Assembly (NCBI GenBank): GCA_016707115.1
Contig: JADJIH010000006.1
Location: 186,001-250,000 of the forward strand
Length of the DNA: 64,000 nucleotides
Direction: 5' to 3'
Source: Ignavibacteriales bacterium
Lineage (GTDB): Bacteria > Bacteroidota > Ignavibacteria > Ignavibacteriales > Ignavibacteriaceae
Below, piece by piece: positions 24,649 to 34,706 of the stretch. Both the position numbers and the translations under genes were made by a program. A model generated the notes under the pieces. That model was not told the origin of the DNA. It did no database searches and was given only the letters and a program-made list of their open reading frames with translations. The number at the start of each line of letters is the position of its first letter. The stretch's first letter is position 1.

Positions 24649-27180
24649 ATGAGTCTGAGAAAAGTATTTTATTTAATTGTTGTTGTTTTGTTTTATTCTT
24701 CACTAGTAATAGCTCAAGATATTTCAACTGTTGATAGAGTAGGGTGGTGGAAATTTAATGATACAACCAATATTGTTGCACCTGTTTCAGGATATGGACA
24801 GCCATTACAATTAGTTGGAACTCACCAAGTAGCACAAGGGGTTAATTCTACAGATTATGCTGTTAAAATTGGTGTTGGAAGTCATTATAAAATGAGGCAT
24901 CAAATTCCAGCGAACGGCGGCGGAAATAAAGTAAATGAATATTCTCTACAAATAGATTTTAAAATTGAAGCTTTAGGAATATGGCATTGCTTTTTTCAGA
25001 CAACAATTCTTAATAATAATGATGGTGATTGTTTTATTAATCCTTCCGGGAATATTGGAACACAGGCTACAGGTTATTCAGGTTACGCTGTTAAAGTAAA
25101 TGAATGGTATCGAATGATTATTTCTGTTAAAAACGGTACCCAGTATAATTTTTATATGGATGGCCAATTGCTGAAGACCGGAAATGTTCAGGCGATTGAT
25201 GATAGATTCTCACTTGATTCTTTACTTCTTATGTTTGCTGATGAAGATGGTGAAGATAGCGATATAATTGTTTCTGAAATTGGTATTTGGGATAGAGCAT
25301 TATCTGCACTGGAAGTTTCAAATTTAGGCGGATTCGGTCATCAGGTTGCAGGTCCGCAAACTCTTCAATTAATTCTTGTGCCCTATTTGCAAATGCCTAC
25401 ACCAACTTCAGTTTGGGTATGCTGGCATGATACTTTGTCTTCAATAACAAATGTTGAGTACGGAACAACTCAATCACTTGGACAAACAACCTCTGGCACA
25501 AATGAATTAGTAGCTTCAACATATAGATGGCATTCAGTTAAATTAACAGGTCTGGTTCCGAATACTGAATATTTTTATAGAGCAGTAAGCGGTACAGGGG
25601 CATCTAATATTTATTCTTTTAGAACGTTACCTGACAGTAATTATACAGGCAAACTAAGATTTTTATTGTTAAGTGATACGCATAGCGGCGATACAACTAT
25701 GGCTGTTAAAGTAATTAAGCAGGCTAAACTTACTATGCAGCAGCTTTATGGTAATGATATACAAAATCAAATTAATCTTGTTGTACATTCAGGGGATTTA
25801 GTTGTCAGCGGTAGTGATATAATTCAATGGACGGATCAGTATTTTGCACCAATGTCTCCTGTTTCACCTAACATTCCTTTTATGACAATAACCGGAAATC
25901 ACGAAGGTGAACATCAAAACTATTACAAGTACATGCACTATGATGAAGTTTCTCCTATCCCGGCTACCAATGAAAAATTCTGGTCTATGAAAGTTGCAAA
26001 TACAGTTTTTATTGGTTTAAACTCTTGTGCAGTTTCTTCTCTTGGAACACTTCAGAAAACATGGCTTGATAATTATTTAATGAATGTTCAAGCTGATCCG
26101 ACAGTAGATTTTGTATTTGTTATGTCACATCATTTTTCAGTAACAGAACTTTGGGGTGAAGGAATGACATATGATGCTGGACCAGGCTATATTACTAATC
26201 AAATTTATCCGATTCTAAAAAAATATTCTAAAGTCGTTCAGCATTCTTACGGTCATACGCATGGATATGAAAGAGGAACACTTGAATCTCAATCCGTTGA
26301 TCCAAGAAGTGATTTTAGAATAATTTGCGGCGGCGGCGGAGGCGGTGCAACAGATCGTTGGGGAGCCTTTGTTAATAATGATTTTCCGCAAATACAAAAA
26401 ACATTCGATCATTATTTTTATCAGATTATAGAAATTGATGTAGCTAATAAAACATATGAATCAACAATGTACAGTCTGGGTAATATAAGCAAAGTCCGAA
26501 ATAATGAGATAATGGATAAGTGGTACAGAAAGGACAATCAGGCAGCCCCTAATAATCCAATTACATATGCTCCAACTGTTGCCGTGGATAAAATTACCTT
26601 TAACACTTCTCAAATTAGCGGTGATTCCTTAATGACCGTTAAAATTCAAATTTCTCAGAATGAAAATTTTACAACAACAGTAATTGATACAATGATCCAT
26701 TGGTCAAACATCTATGGTGTTGATGCTTCATTCAATCCGATTGATTTAAATGAAGGAATAGACTTAACAAAATTGTCTTTCAATTCCTCAAGATTTATTT
26801 CAGGTAATTTGTATTACTATAGAGTTAAGTATCGTGATCATAATTTGAAATGGTCAGACTGGTCAACAGTAACATCTTTTAACAATGTATTAGGTGTTGA
26901 TGATAATTCTTTTCCTGTGGATTATGAACTGAATCAGAATTATCCAAACCCCTTTAATCCATCTACAGAAATAAAATTCGGTGTTAAAGAATCCGGAATT
27001 GTTTCCTTAAAAGTATATGATATTCTTGGTAATCTTGTAAAAGTTCTTGTTGATCAAGAAATGAATGCAGGATATTACAACGTAGCATTTAAAGCTGACA
27101 ATCTTTCAAGTGGTGTTTATTTCTATAAAATTCAGGTTAATAACTTTTCTGAAGTTAAAAAGATGATGCTGTTAAGATAG
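24649..27180 (+). CDS. Secreted purple-acid-type metallophosphatase with LamG domain and T9SS tail
   Basis: An 843-residue protein: signal peptide ending LVIAQ, an N-terminal LamG domain (about 28-235), a purple-acid-phosphatase N-terminal FN3 domain (about 240-325, TNVEYGTTQ...), a metallophosphoesterase domain with Asp343/His345 in SDTH, Asp383 in HSGDLV, Asn417-His418-Glu419 in GNHE, MSHH and GHTHGYE (535-541), another FN3-like domain, and a T9SS tail starting NQNYPNPFNPS. All five metal-binding motifs are present, so it should be active on phosphomonoesters or related substrates outside the cell. It follows GDPD and LamG genes and may complete phosphorus release from glycerophosphodiesters. 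A glycine stretch (CGGGGGGATD) precedes its last catalytic-domain segment. Confidence 0.9.
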   Translation: MSLRKVFYLIVVVLFYSSLVIAQDISTVDRVGWWKFNDTTNIVAPVSGYGQPLQLVGTHQVAQGVNSTDYAVKIGVGSHYKMRHQIPANGGGNKVNEYSLQIDFKIEALGIWHCFFQTTILNNNDGDCFINPSGNIGTQATGYSGYAVKVNEWYRMIISVKNGTQYNFYMDGQLLKTGNVQAIDDRFSLDSLLLMFADEDGEDSDIIVSEIGIWDRALSALEVSNLGGFGHQVAGPQTLQLILVPYLQMPTPTSVWVCWHDTLSSITNVEYGTTQSLGQTTSGTNELVASTYRWHSVKLTGLVPNTEYFYRAVSGTGASNIYSFRTLPDSNYTGKLRFLLLSDTHSGDTTMAVKVIKQAKLTMQQLYGNDIQNQINLVVHSGDLVVSGSDIIQWTDQYFAPMSPVSPNIPFMTITGNHEGEHQNYYKYMHYDEVSPIPATNEKFWSMKVANTVFIGLNSCAVSSLGTLQKTWLDNYLMNVQADPTVDFVFVMSHHFSVTELWGEGMTYDAGPGYITNQIYPILKKYSKVVQHSYGHTHGYERGTLESQSVDPRSDFRIICGGGGGGATDRWGAFVNNDFPQIQKTFDHYFYQIIEIDVANKTYESTMYSLGNISKVRNNEIMDKWYRKDNQAAPNNPITYAPTVAVDKITFNTSQISGDSLMTVKIQISQNENFTTTVIDTMIHWSNIYGVDASFNPIDLNEGIDLTKLSFNSSRFISGNLYYYRVKYRDHNLKWSDWSTVTSFNNVLGVDDNSFPVDYELNQNYPNPFNPSTEIKFGVKESGIVSLKVYDILGNLVKVLVDQEMNAGYYNVAFKADNLSSGVYFYKIQVNNFSEVKKMMLLR

Positions 27181-27206
27181 CATTTCCAATTTTCTGTTTT
27201 TTTTAT

Positions 27207-27254
27207 AAGGCTGTTTTAGGATTTAGAATATTAAAAAAATACTAATACGGCCTT
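27207..27254 (+). terminator. Probable terminator of the phosphatase gene
   Basis: An imperfect stem (AAGGCTGTTTTAG against CTAATACGGCCTT, one mismatch and one G-T pair) with an A-rich loop ends in five T's, 27 bases past the stop. The rest of the 207-base spacer is AT-rich and holds no visible gene. Confidence 0.6.
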
Positions 27255-27387
27255 TTTATTTATTCGATTAACTTACCACAATACCCATCCGATTATTAAA
27301 ATAATAAGTGTTATTTATCAATTTAATAATTGAGGTCCGTACAAATTTTTTTTAATCAATAAAAAGGATTGTTTATTAGATTTTTAT

Positions 27388-29079
27388 TTGAAAATACACG
27401 GCACTATTTGTGAATATGTTATTCTTTTTATTGAAAAATTAATCACACAAGTGTCAACAATTTTCAGCCAAATAGATTTACTTGTCTTAGTTGCATACTT
27501 AATAATTGTATTAAGTCTGGGTTTTTATTATTCCCGCCGCAGTGATGAAAATTATTCAGATTATTTTTTGGCAGGAAGAAATATCGGTTGGTTTACTGTC
27601 GGCATTTCAATCTTTGCTACAAATATTTCAAGCGAACATTTTATTGGATTAGCAGGCTCAGGGTCAACACGAGGTTTGGCGGTGGGACAGTTCGAGTTGA
27701 TGGCAATATTTACACTTATTTTCTTAGGTTGGATTCTTGCACCCATTTATCTTAAATCAGGAGTGGTTACCGTTCCAGAATTTTTAGAAAAAAGATTTGA
27801 TAGAAAAATTAGAAAGATGTTTGCGGGCTTTTCAATTGTAATTTACATCTTTACAAAAATATTGGTTTCACTGTTTGCAGCCGGATTACTTTTTTATAAA
27901 ATATTCGGTCTGAACATTTACGCATCTTCAATAATTATTATTTTGATTACGGGACTTTACAGTGTTACAGGCGGTGTAAATGCTGTTATGCGCACTCAAT
28001 TATTTCAAGGTATAGTTCTAATTCTTGGTGCTGTAATACTTTCTGCTTTTGGTTTAAATGCTGTTGGTGGTTTTACAGGTCTTGAACAAAAACTTCCAGC
28101 TGATTTCTTTAATATGTTTAAACCTATTACTGATCCTGATTTTCCATGGACCGGAATATTATTCGGAGCTCCCATAATTGCATTCTGGTATTGGTGTACA
28201 GATCAATACATAGTTCAAAGATTGTTTAGTGCAAAATCAATTAATGACGCAAGAAGGGGAACATTGTTGGCTGCATTTTTAAAAATATTACCAATTTTTA
28301 TTCTTGTGCTGCCTGGTTTGATTGCCGCTGCACTTTATCCTGAAATTAATGGAGATGAGGCTTACTCTGCTCTTGTGGCTGGTGATTTGCTTCCAACAGG
28401 TTTAAAGGGAATTGTTGTTGCCGGATTACTTGCCGCCATTATGTCATCACTTGCCGGAGCGTTTAACAGTACAGCTGTATTGTTTACAAATGATTTTTAT
28501 AAAATTCGTAACCCTCAGGCAAATGAAAGAAAATTAGTTTTAGTTGGCAGATTATCCACAACTGCTGTAGTTGTCGCTGCAATAATTATTGTGCCTTTTG
28601 TAAAACTAATCAGTTCACAAGTTTATTTATTTCTTCAAAGTGTGCAGGCATTCGTTAGTCCTCCTATTACTGCAGTGTTTTTATTTGGTTTATTCTCAAA
28701 GAAAATAAATTCCAGAACTGCTTTCATTACCTTGATTGTCGGTGAATCCATTGGAATAAGCAGACTACTATTAGAAATGGTAAATAATATTGGTATAGAA
28801 CTGCATCCTATTCTCATCTGGGTTTTAGGTGTAAATTTTCTTCACTTTGCAATATTTCTTTTTGTGGTAAGTGTAACAATTATCTTAGTGCTAAATTACT
28901 CCTCCGTTAAAATTACCAGCGGAATTATTATAGATATAAGAAATTCAATTTCAGAAAGTTATTTAGAACTAAAGAACAATTTTGCTAGTATTCGAACAGT
29001 GCACGGATTAAAATCTAATTTTGTATTGTCAGCATTCATAGTAATTCTTATTATTGGTCTTTGGAGTATCTGGTATTAA
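27388..29079 (+). CDS. SSS-family sodium:sugar symporter (copy 1)
   Basis: A membrane protein of up to 563 residues with the SGLT-type sodium:solute symporter signature: YFLAGRNIGWFTVG, ATNISSEHFIGLAG and WYWCTDQYIVQR, then about 13 membrane helices. SSS proteins with this CTDQYIVQR helix are typical of bacterial sugar symporters (SGLT/vSGLT branch), so it probably imports glucose, galactose or an oligosaccharide with Na+. It is paralogous along its whole length to the gene at 48607-50205. The start is uncertain: TTG at 27388 and GTG at 27451 are both possible, neither with a good ribosome site; alignment with the paralogue favours the GTG (542 residues). A single-gene unit between the phosphatase and the CBM9-like gene. 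Confidence 0.88.
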   Translation: MKIHGTICEYVILFIEKLITQVSTIFSQIDLLVLVAYLIIVLSLGFYYSRRSDENYSDYFLAGRNIGWFTVGISIFATNISSEHFIGLAGSGSTRGLAVGQFELMAIFTLIFLGWILAPIYLKSGVVTVPEFLEKRFDRKIRKMFAGFSIVIYIFTKILVSLFAAGLLFYKIFGLNIYASSIIIILITGLYSVTGGVNAVMRTQLFQGIVLILGAVILSAFGLNAVGGFTGLEQKLPADFFNMFKPITDPDFPWTGILFGAPIIAFWYWCTDQYIVQRLFSAKSINDARRGTLLAAFLKILPIFILVLPGLIAAALYPEINGDEAYSALVAGDLLPTGLKGIVVAGLLAAIMSSLAGAFNSTAVLFTNDFYKIRNPQANERKLVLVGRLSTTAVVVAAIIIVPFVKLISSQVYLFLQSVQAFVSPPITAVFLFGLFSKKINSRTAFITLIVGESIGISRLLLEMVNNIGIELHPILIWVLGVNFLHFAIFLFVVSVTIILVLNYSSVKITSGIIIDIRNSISESYLELKNNFASIRTVHGLKSNFVLSAFIVILIIGLWSIWY

Positions 29080-29102
29080 TTATCTTTAATAAATGTAAAC
29101 TC

Positions 29103-29156
29103 TTGACATTTTGATTTTAATAATTTAAGTTAAATAGCATATGTAAACGTTTACAT
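29103..29156 (+). promoter_or_regulatory. Promoter region with perfect LacI-type operator
   Basis: A 16-bp perfect palindrome ATGTAAACGTTTACAT (29141-29156) has the central CG and half-site form of LacI/GalR-family operators. A TTGACA -35-like hexamer lies at 29103-29108, with weak -10 candidates (TTAAGT, TAAATA) in 29125-29136, so the palindrome would cover the transcription start, as repressor sites do. It is 116 bases before the start of the CBM9-like T9SS gene. No LacI-family gene is in the window. Confidence 0.65.
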
Positions 29157-29271
29157 TGTATTTTCTTGTTCTTATATATATTTATTCATGGATGTTTTAA
29201 TAATTTTAATATGACTTTAAATTAATTCTAATTACTGTTACTAATAAAACCTTAAACAAAAGGAGAGGTAT

Positions 29272-31881
29272 ATGAAAAAAATACTAACATTTCTTTTCTT
29301 GTTAGCACTTGTGCCGCTAATGCACGCACAATGGGTTGTCGAACCATTCGATAACGCAGTCGGACCGCTATTTACAGATCCTCCAGTATTGAATTCAAAT
29401 TTTTTTACTAATGGACCAACCGCTGAATTCAATCTGACTAATGACCCTGAACATATTCAAGGAACAGGTTCTATGAAGTTGGATTACCGCATTGAGGCTT
29501 ATGATGGTTGGGGTGGTTATGTTGTCAGAACTACTTATTCGGCTGCTGCCATGGATACTATCCCTTACTTAGATTTGAGTGCCGGTACCGATCTTTCACT
29601 TAATTATAAAGTTGTTACTCCAGTTAATATGACAGCAACAGGTACAGCATTTATTGAACTAAAGTTAGCTGAGTATAATGATGAAGGTCAAAGAGATCTC
29701 TGGTTACATCATACAGCTATTGATCTTTCAGACGCTTCAGGCGGCTGGTTAGAAATATCAATACCACTTAGACAAGATGCGAACAATACTTTAGGTTTTG
29801 TTGCTCAATTTGCTGATGGCGATGGTATTTTACAGATAGAGCATATTAAAGGGTATGAACTTGCTGTTGTTTATTTAACTTCAGGTGGTCCTGTTAATCC
29901 TCCAGTTGCTACTGGTGCTCTACTCTGGGATAACCTAAAATTAGTAGGAAACAGATATACACCTCTTACTACTTTTGATAACTCATCTGCTGGATGGGGA
30001 TTAGATTGGATGGAGTGGGCAGGTACAGATAAAGGTGCTATTGCAATTACAGATGAAGGCACAGATAAAGTAGAAGGTGCTGGCTCCTTGAAAGTTGATT
30101 ATACTTTAAGTGCTCCATTTGTGTGGGGCGGCTTTGTTGCAATAGATTCTGCAGTAACTGTTGATTCAACAATTGCTGAAAGAACTGCATTAGTTCTTTA
30201 TGTAAAAAATCTTACTCCAGTTGTAGCTGATGCAGGCAGAGCTTTTATTAGATTTTTTGTAATGGAAAATAGCTCCGGACCTGTTGAAGAATGGATTATT
30301 GATGCCGATGTTGATTTAAGCCAGGCATTTGATTGGACAAGATGTTATTTACCTTTAACACCAAGACCAATGGGTGTTAATGATAGATTCCCTCCTAAAG
30401 ATGGATTTGCTCTTAAAAATGGTGTTGGTGATTTAGAACTTAATCCAGAATTTATTACAAAAGTTAGAATAGAAATTTTCGGAAGAGGAACTGAAGATGG
30501 ATTCGGAACATTACTAAGAGCTGATGGTACAGTACTTTTTGATATAATGCAGACATCAGGTTTCCAATTTGCTGATGACGTTGCACCAAATGCACCGGCA
30601 AATATATTTGTAGTTCCTGGTTCATTCACAAACCTAGTTACCTGGGAAGATGTTCCACTTGAATCTGGTGAAAAATATAATGTGTATGCAAGTACGGAAC
30701 CAATAACAGATCTTACTTCACCAAATGTAGATCTAATTGCTTCAAATATTCTTGGAGGAATTCAGGTTGTTGATCATCTATTATTATCACCAAACACTAA
30801 CCAAAGCGTAACTTATTATTACGCTATTACTTGTAAAGATTTTGCTGGTAATATTGGTTTGCCAGGTTTTTCGGCTTCAACTACAAACAATGCTAAAGGT
30901 GTTGCTGTAATTTCTGAAGTTGTACCTGCATTTGTTGCAGATGGTAACTTAGCTGAATGGCAAAGCCTTCCTAAATTCAGAATGTATTCATCAGATGGTA
31001 CAGGTACAATTGGACCTAATTTTACGATTACTAATGACGCAGATTGTTCTGCAGATGCTTGGATAGCAATTGATGCTAATTATCTTTATGTAGCATTTAA
31101 AGTAAACGATGACGTATTTTATCCGGTAGATCCAGCATTTCAATCTTATGAATTAGATGCTCCTGATTTATTTATTGGTCTTTATGATTGGAAGCATGCA
31201 ATGCATACTACCTATCAGAGAGGTTCACAACCAGATTATCAGATTAGATTTAATGAAGGCGTTGCACGTAATGATGATTATACAAATGAATATGATTCAT
31301 TACTTGTTGAAGGTCCTAATTATTTTTATGGCGAGTTATTCCCGACCGGTTATGTTGTAGAAGCTAAGATCTCATTAAACGATATGGCTATGCTACGAAA
31401 ACGACCTGATGCTATGACTGATACAATTAGTGTTGGTTATGGTGACAGGATTCCGATTGATTTTGGAATTAATGATAACGATGGAACAGGCAGAGAAGGT
31501 TTACTATTTTACTCACCACGTAATAACGATCTTGGACATAACAATCCTTCAGTATGGTCACATACCTGGATTACCGATTGGTATGCAAATGATGTTGAAA
31601 ACGAAAATGGTTTAGTAAATACCTTTAGTTTATCACAGAACTATCCAAACCCATTTAACCCTGCTACAATAATTCGTTACTCCATTGCGCAAGCTGGCTT
31701 AGTTACTTTAAGAGTATATGATGTGCTTGGTCGCCAGGTGCTTGAACTTGTAAACGAAGAAAAAGCAGCTGGTTCTTATGATATCAATTTTAATGCATCA
31801 AAATTATCTTCCGGCGTATATATGTACAAAATAGAAAGCGGAAGCTATCAAGAAGCAAAAAAAATGATCTTAGTTAAATAG
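29272..31881 (+). CDS. T9SS-secreted carbohydrate-binding protein (CBM9-like)
   Basis: An 869-residue secreted protein with signal peptide (MKKILTFLFLLALVPLMHAQ). The first 450 residues contain two similar beta-sandwich regions (WGGYVVRTTYSAAA and FVWGGFVAIDSAVT in equivalent places), then an FN3-like domain (about 440-535), a CBM9-like domain (about 550-760; ADGNLAEWQSL, NYLYVAFKVNDDVFYP), and the T9SS tail starting SQNYPNPFNPA. CBM9 domains bind the ends of glucans or xylans; no catalytic domain is recognised. AAAAGGAGAGG precedes the ATG well. Expression is probably repressed by a LacI-type protein at the palindrome just upstream. It stands before the TonB receptor gene and may hand glycans to it, which is inference. 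Confidence 0.82.
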   Translation: MKKILTFLFLLALVPLMHAQWVVEPFDNAVGPLFTDPPVLNSNFFTNGPTAEFNLTNDPEHIQGTGSMKLDYRIEAYDGWGGYVVRTTYSAAAMDTIPYLDLSAGTDLSLNYKVVTPVNMTATGTAFIELKLAEYNDEGQRDLWLHHTAIDLSDASGGWLEISIPLRQDANNTLGFVAQFADGDGILQIEHIKGYELAVVYLTSGGPVNPPVATGALLWDNLKLVGNRYTPLTTFDNSSAGWGLDWMEWAGTDKGAIAITDEGTDKVEGAGSLKVDYTLSAPFVWGGFVAIDSAVTVDSTIAERTALVLYVKNLTPVVADAGRAFIRFFVMENSSGPVEEWIIDADVDLSQAFDWTRCYLPLTPRPMGVNDRFPPKDGFALKNGVGDLELNPEFITKVRIEIFGRGTEDGFGTLLRADGTVLFDIMQTSGFQFADDVAPNAPANIFVVPGSFTNLVTWEDVPLESGEKYNVYASTEPITDLTSPNVDLIASNILGGIQVVDHLLLSPNTNQSVTYYYAITCKDFAGNIGLPGFSASTTNNAKGVAVISEVVPAFVADGNLAEWQSLPKFRMYSSDGTGTIGPNFTITNDADCSADAWIAIDANYLYVAFKVNDDVFYPVDPAFQSYELDAPDLFIGLYDWKHAMHTTYQRGSQPDYQIRFNEGVARNDDYTNEYDSLLVEGPNYFYGELFPTGYVVEAKISLNDMAMLRKRPDAMTDTISVGYGDRIPIDFGINDNDGTGREGLLFYSPRNNDLGHNNPSVWSHTWITDWYANDVENENGLVNTFSLSQNYPNPFNPATIIRYSIAQAGLVTLRVYDVLGRQVLELVNEEKAAGSYDINFNASKLSSGVYMYKIESGSYQEAKKMILVK

Positions 31882-31891
31882 TATTAGTAGT

Positions 31892-31918
31892 GAGGCAGCC
31901 TTAATTAAAGGCTGCCTC
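31892..31918 (+). terminator. Rho-independent terminator of the CBM9-like gene
   Basis: Perfect 9-bp GC-rich stem GAGGCAGCC / GGCTGCCTC with loop TTAATTAAA and seven T's after it, 10 bases past the stop. Confidence 0.93.
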
Positions 31919-31965
31919 TTTTTTTATATAAAGATGCTAATCCTTTATTAAAATGTTTAAATATA

Positions 31966-34686
31966 ATGATTGGTAAAAAAATGTTGAGACTTTTTACAAA
32001 ACATAAAATTTGTTATACACTTTTAAGCCTATTAATTGCTGTATTAATGATGAGTGATTTTTCATTTGCAGGAACAACCGGTAAGATAAGAGGAAAAATT
32101 ATTGATAAAGACACGGGAGAACCGATTGTTGGTGCAAATGTTATAGTTGATGGTACTTATTTTGGTGCCGCTGCAGATATTGAAGGTGAATATTATATAA
32201 ATAACATTCCCCCCGGCAGTTACACTGTAATTGTTAGTGCAGTTGGATATAACAAAGTATTTATTGAAAAGGTAAGCGTTAAAATAGACTTGACCACGGA
32301 TGTTAATGTCGAAATGGTTTCTGAAGCTGTAAGGCTTGGCGAAGTTGTCGTGCAGGCAGAGAAACCAATGATTATCAATGACTTGACTTCGTCATCAGCT
32401 ATAGTGGGATCAGAAGAAATTAAAATGATGCCTGTTGATAATCTTAGTCAGGTAATTAATCTGCAAGCAGGTGTTGTTGGCGGCCACTTTAGAGGTGGAA
32501 GAGATAATGAAGTTGCATACCTTGTTGATGGTATCCCAATCAATAATGTTTTTGATGGTAGAAATTCATTTCAAATTGAAAATAACTCTGTTAGACAATT
32601 AGAAGTTATAAGCGGTACGTTTAATGCAGAATACGGTCAGGCACTTTCCGGGGTCGTTAATATTGTAACTCAGGAAGGTTCACAAAAATTTGAAGGATCG
32701 GTTTCTGCATATATCGGAAATTATTTAACATCAAATACAGATATTTTTTGGAATCTTGATAAAGTTAGTTTTGATGGTCCAAAAGACTTACAGTTTAGTT
32801 TGAGCGGACCAACTAAAATTGTAAGCGGCCTTACATTTTTTGTAACAGGCAGATACTTCAAAGATGGTGGCAATTACTATGGTCAGAGATATTATAATAT
32901 TGAAGATCATACTCCTTTAGTTCCTGATCCCCAAGGTCATCCGGAATTTTTCATTAATACAAACACCGGTGATAGTGCTTATGTAGGGATGAATCCTTAT
33001 GAAAAGAAATCTATCAATGCTAAGCTAACGTATAGTGCAGAAACCTGGAAATTAAGCTACAGTTTGTTCTGGGATGATAATTTTAACCGTTACTATAATC
33101 ACAATTATCGTTTGGCCCCGGATGGACTTAAAAACCACTATGCAACTAATTCAATTAACAATATTCAATTATCATATTACCCGGCACAGGATCTCTTTTT
33201 TACTTTAAAATATAGTTTAAACACAAATAAGTATAAAAATTATCTCTGGGAGAATGAATATGACCCGAGATATGTTGATCCTAATAACAGCACAACAATA
33301 AATAGTTATACCTTTAGACATGGTGGTAATGAAACAGATCGATCGGATAGAACAACTAAATCTAATTTAGTTTTGTTTAGTGCAGAATCACAGGTATCAA
33401 AAGAACATAAAATTAAATTTGGCGCTGAAGGAAGATTCCACGAACTTTTAAATTCATATAAAAATTTAGTAAATCTTACAGAAGGTCAGTTGGATTCACT
33501 ACAAAATCCAGTTGTTACCTGGGGTTACACAAATCTAGGTACTCAAAACAATCAAGCTTATGCAAAGTATCCATATGAGTTTGCACTCTATCTCCAGGAC
33601 AAAATGGAATATGATATGATGATTATAAATGCAGGTGTAAGATTTGATTATTTTGATTCCAACACTGATTTGCCGGCTGATTTGAGAAATCCATTAAACA
33701 ATCCATTATTCCCTGGCGCTGGTCAAACAAGAGAAGCAGTTTCTGAATCACAAATAAGTCCAAGACTTGGTGTTTCATTTCCTATATCGGATGCTGGTGC
33801 AATCCACTTTTCTTATGGTCACTTTTTCCAGATCCCAAGTTTTGAAAACTTATATGCGAACAATGATTACTTGATTGATCAAACAACCGGATTAAATGGA
33901 ATTATTGGTAATCCAGAACTGAAATCCCAGAAAACCATTAAGTATGAAATCGGTATACAGCAGGTTTTATTTCCAAATGTTTCTATAAACGCTTCAATTT
34001 ATTACAGTGATATTAGAAATTTATTAGGGATGGAAATTATCGATACTTACGAGGGGTTCCAATTTGGCCGTTATACAAATAGAGATTACGGCAATGCTAA
34101 AGGATTAATATTAACACTAGAAAAAAGGCATTCAGATTATTTCAGTGCAAAATTAGATTATACGTACCAAATTGCTCAAGGTAACGCATCTGATCCAAGA
34201 CAGGTTTACTACAACAATCAAAGCGATCCTCCAGTTGAAGAAACAAAAAAACTATTGCCGCTGAGCTGGGATCAACTTTCAACTTTGAACATTTCTTTTA
34301 CCGTTGGTGATTTAGTTGACTGGAGCATAGGTGCAATTTTCAGTTATGAATCAGGTATGCCTTACACAATTGATAAAAGATATAACGGTGGTATTAGAAT
34401 TGAAAATAATGGTAGAAAACCGACAAGTTTAAAATTTGACCTTAAAGGCACCAAAACATTTAAAGTCTTTGGATTTGATTTTAATACTTATTTAATTGTC
34501 TATAACTTGTTTGATTTCAAGAATGAATATGGTGTTAACGGTACATCAGGTCGCGCAGGTATTGACTTGAACACTGATGAAGCCGGTTACATTTATGGAA
34601 TGAATACAATTGATGAATACCTTTTAAACCCACAAGATTACTCAGGTCCTAGAGAAGTGCGCATAGGATTTGGAGTAGGATTTTAA
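31966..34686 (+). CDS. TonB-dependent outer-membrane receptor with carboxypeptidase-like N-domain
   Basis: A 906-residue outer-membrane receptor. After the signal peptide (ending FSFAG) comes a CarboxypepD_reg-like domain (about 45-120; GKIIDKDTGEPIVGANV, DIEGEYYINNIPPGSY), then the plug (about 130-240; AYLVDGIPINN, EVISGTFNAEYGQALSGVVN) and a beta-barrel ending in an aromatic strand (REVRIGFGVGF). It imports a large ligand with energy from TonB. It resembles SusC-type receptors by the N-terminal extension, but there is no SusD gene; instead a 1038-residue secreted protein and a PorV-like protein follow with gaps of 20 and 15 bases. Ligand unknown; context suggests a glycan fragment. Confidence 0.92.
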   Translation: MIGKKMLRLFTKHKICYTLLSLLIAVLMMSDFSFAGTTGKIRGKIIDKDTGEPIVGANVIVDGTYFGAAADIEGEYYINNIPPGSYTVIVSAVGYNKVFIEKVSVKIDLTTDVNVEMVSEAVRLGEVVVQAEKPMIINDLTSSSAIVGSEEIKMMPVDNLSQVINLQAGVVGGHFRGGRDNEVAYLVDGIPINNVFDGRNSFQIENNSVRQLEVISGTFNAEYGQALSGVVNIVTQEGSQKFEGSVSAYIGNYLTSNTDIFWNLDKVSFDGPKDLQFSLSGPTKIVSGLTFFVTGRYFKDGGNYYGQRYYNIEDHTPLVPDPQGHPEFFINTNTGDSAYVGMNPYEKKSINAKLTYSAETWKLSYSLFWDDNFNRYYNHNYRLAPDGLKNHYATNSINNIQLSYYPAQDLFFTLKYSLNTNKYKNYLWENEYDPRYVDPNNSTTINSYTFRHGGNETDRSDRTTKSNLVLFSAESQVSKEHKIKFGAEGRFHELLNSYKNLVNLTEGQLDSLQNPVVTWGYTNLGTQNNQAYAKYPYEFALYLQDKMEYDMMIINAGVRFDYFDSNTDLPADLRNPLNNPLFPGAGQTREAVSESQISPRLGVSFPISDAGAIHFSYGHFFQIPSFENLYANNDYLIDQTTGLNGIIGNPELKSQKTIKYEIGIQQVLFPNVSINASIYYSDIRNLLGMEIIDTYEGFQFGRYTNRDYGNAKGLILTLEKRHSDYFSAKLDYTYQIAQGNASDPRQVYYNNQSDPPVEETKKLLPLSWDQLSTLNISFTVGDLVDWSIGAIFSYESGMPYTIDKRYNGGIRIENNGRKPTSLKFDLKGTKTFKVFGFDFNTYLIVYNLFDFKNEYGVNGTSGRAGIDLNTDEAGYIYGMNTIDEYLLNPQDYSGPREVRIGFGVGF

Positions 34687-34706
34687 TCTTTAAAGGAGTT
34701 TTTGTA

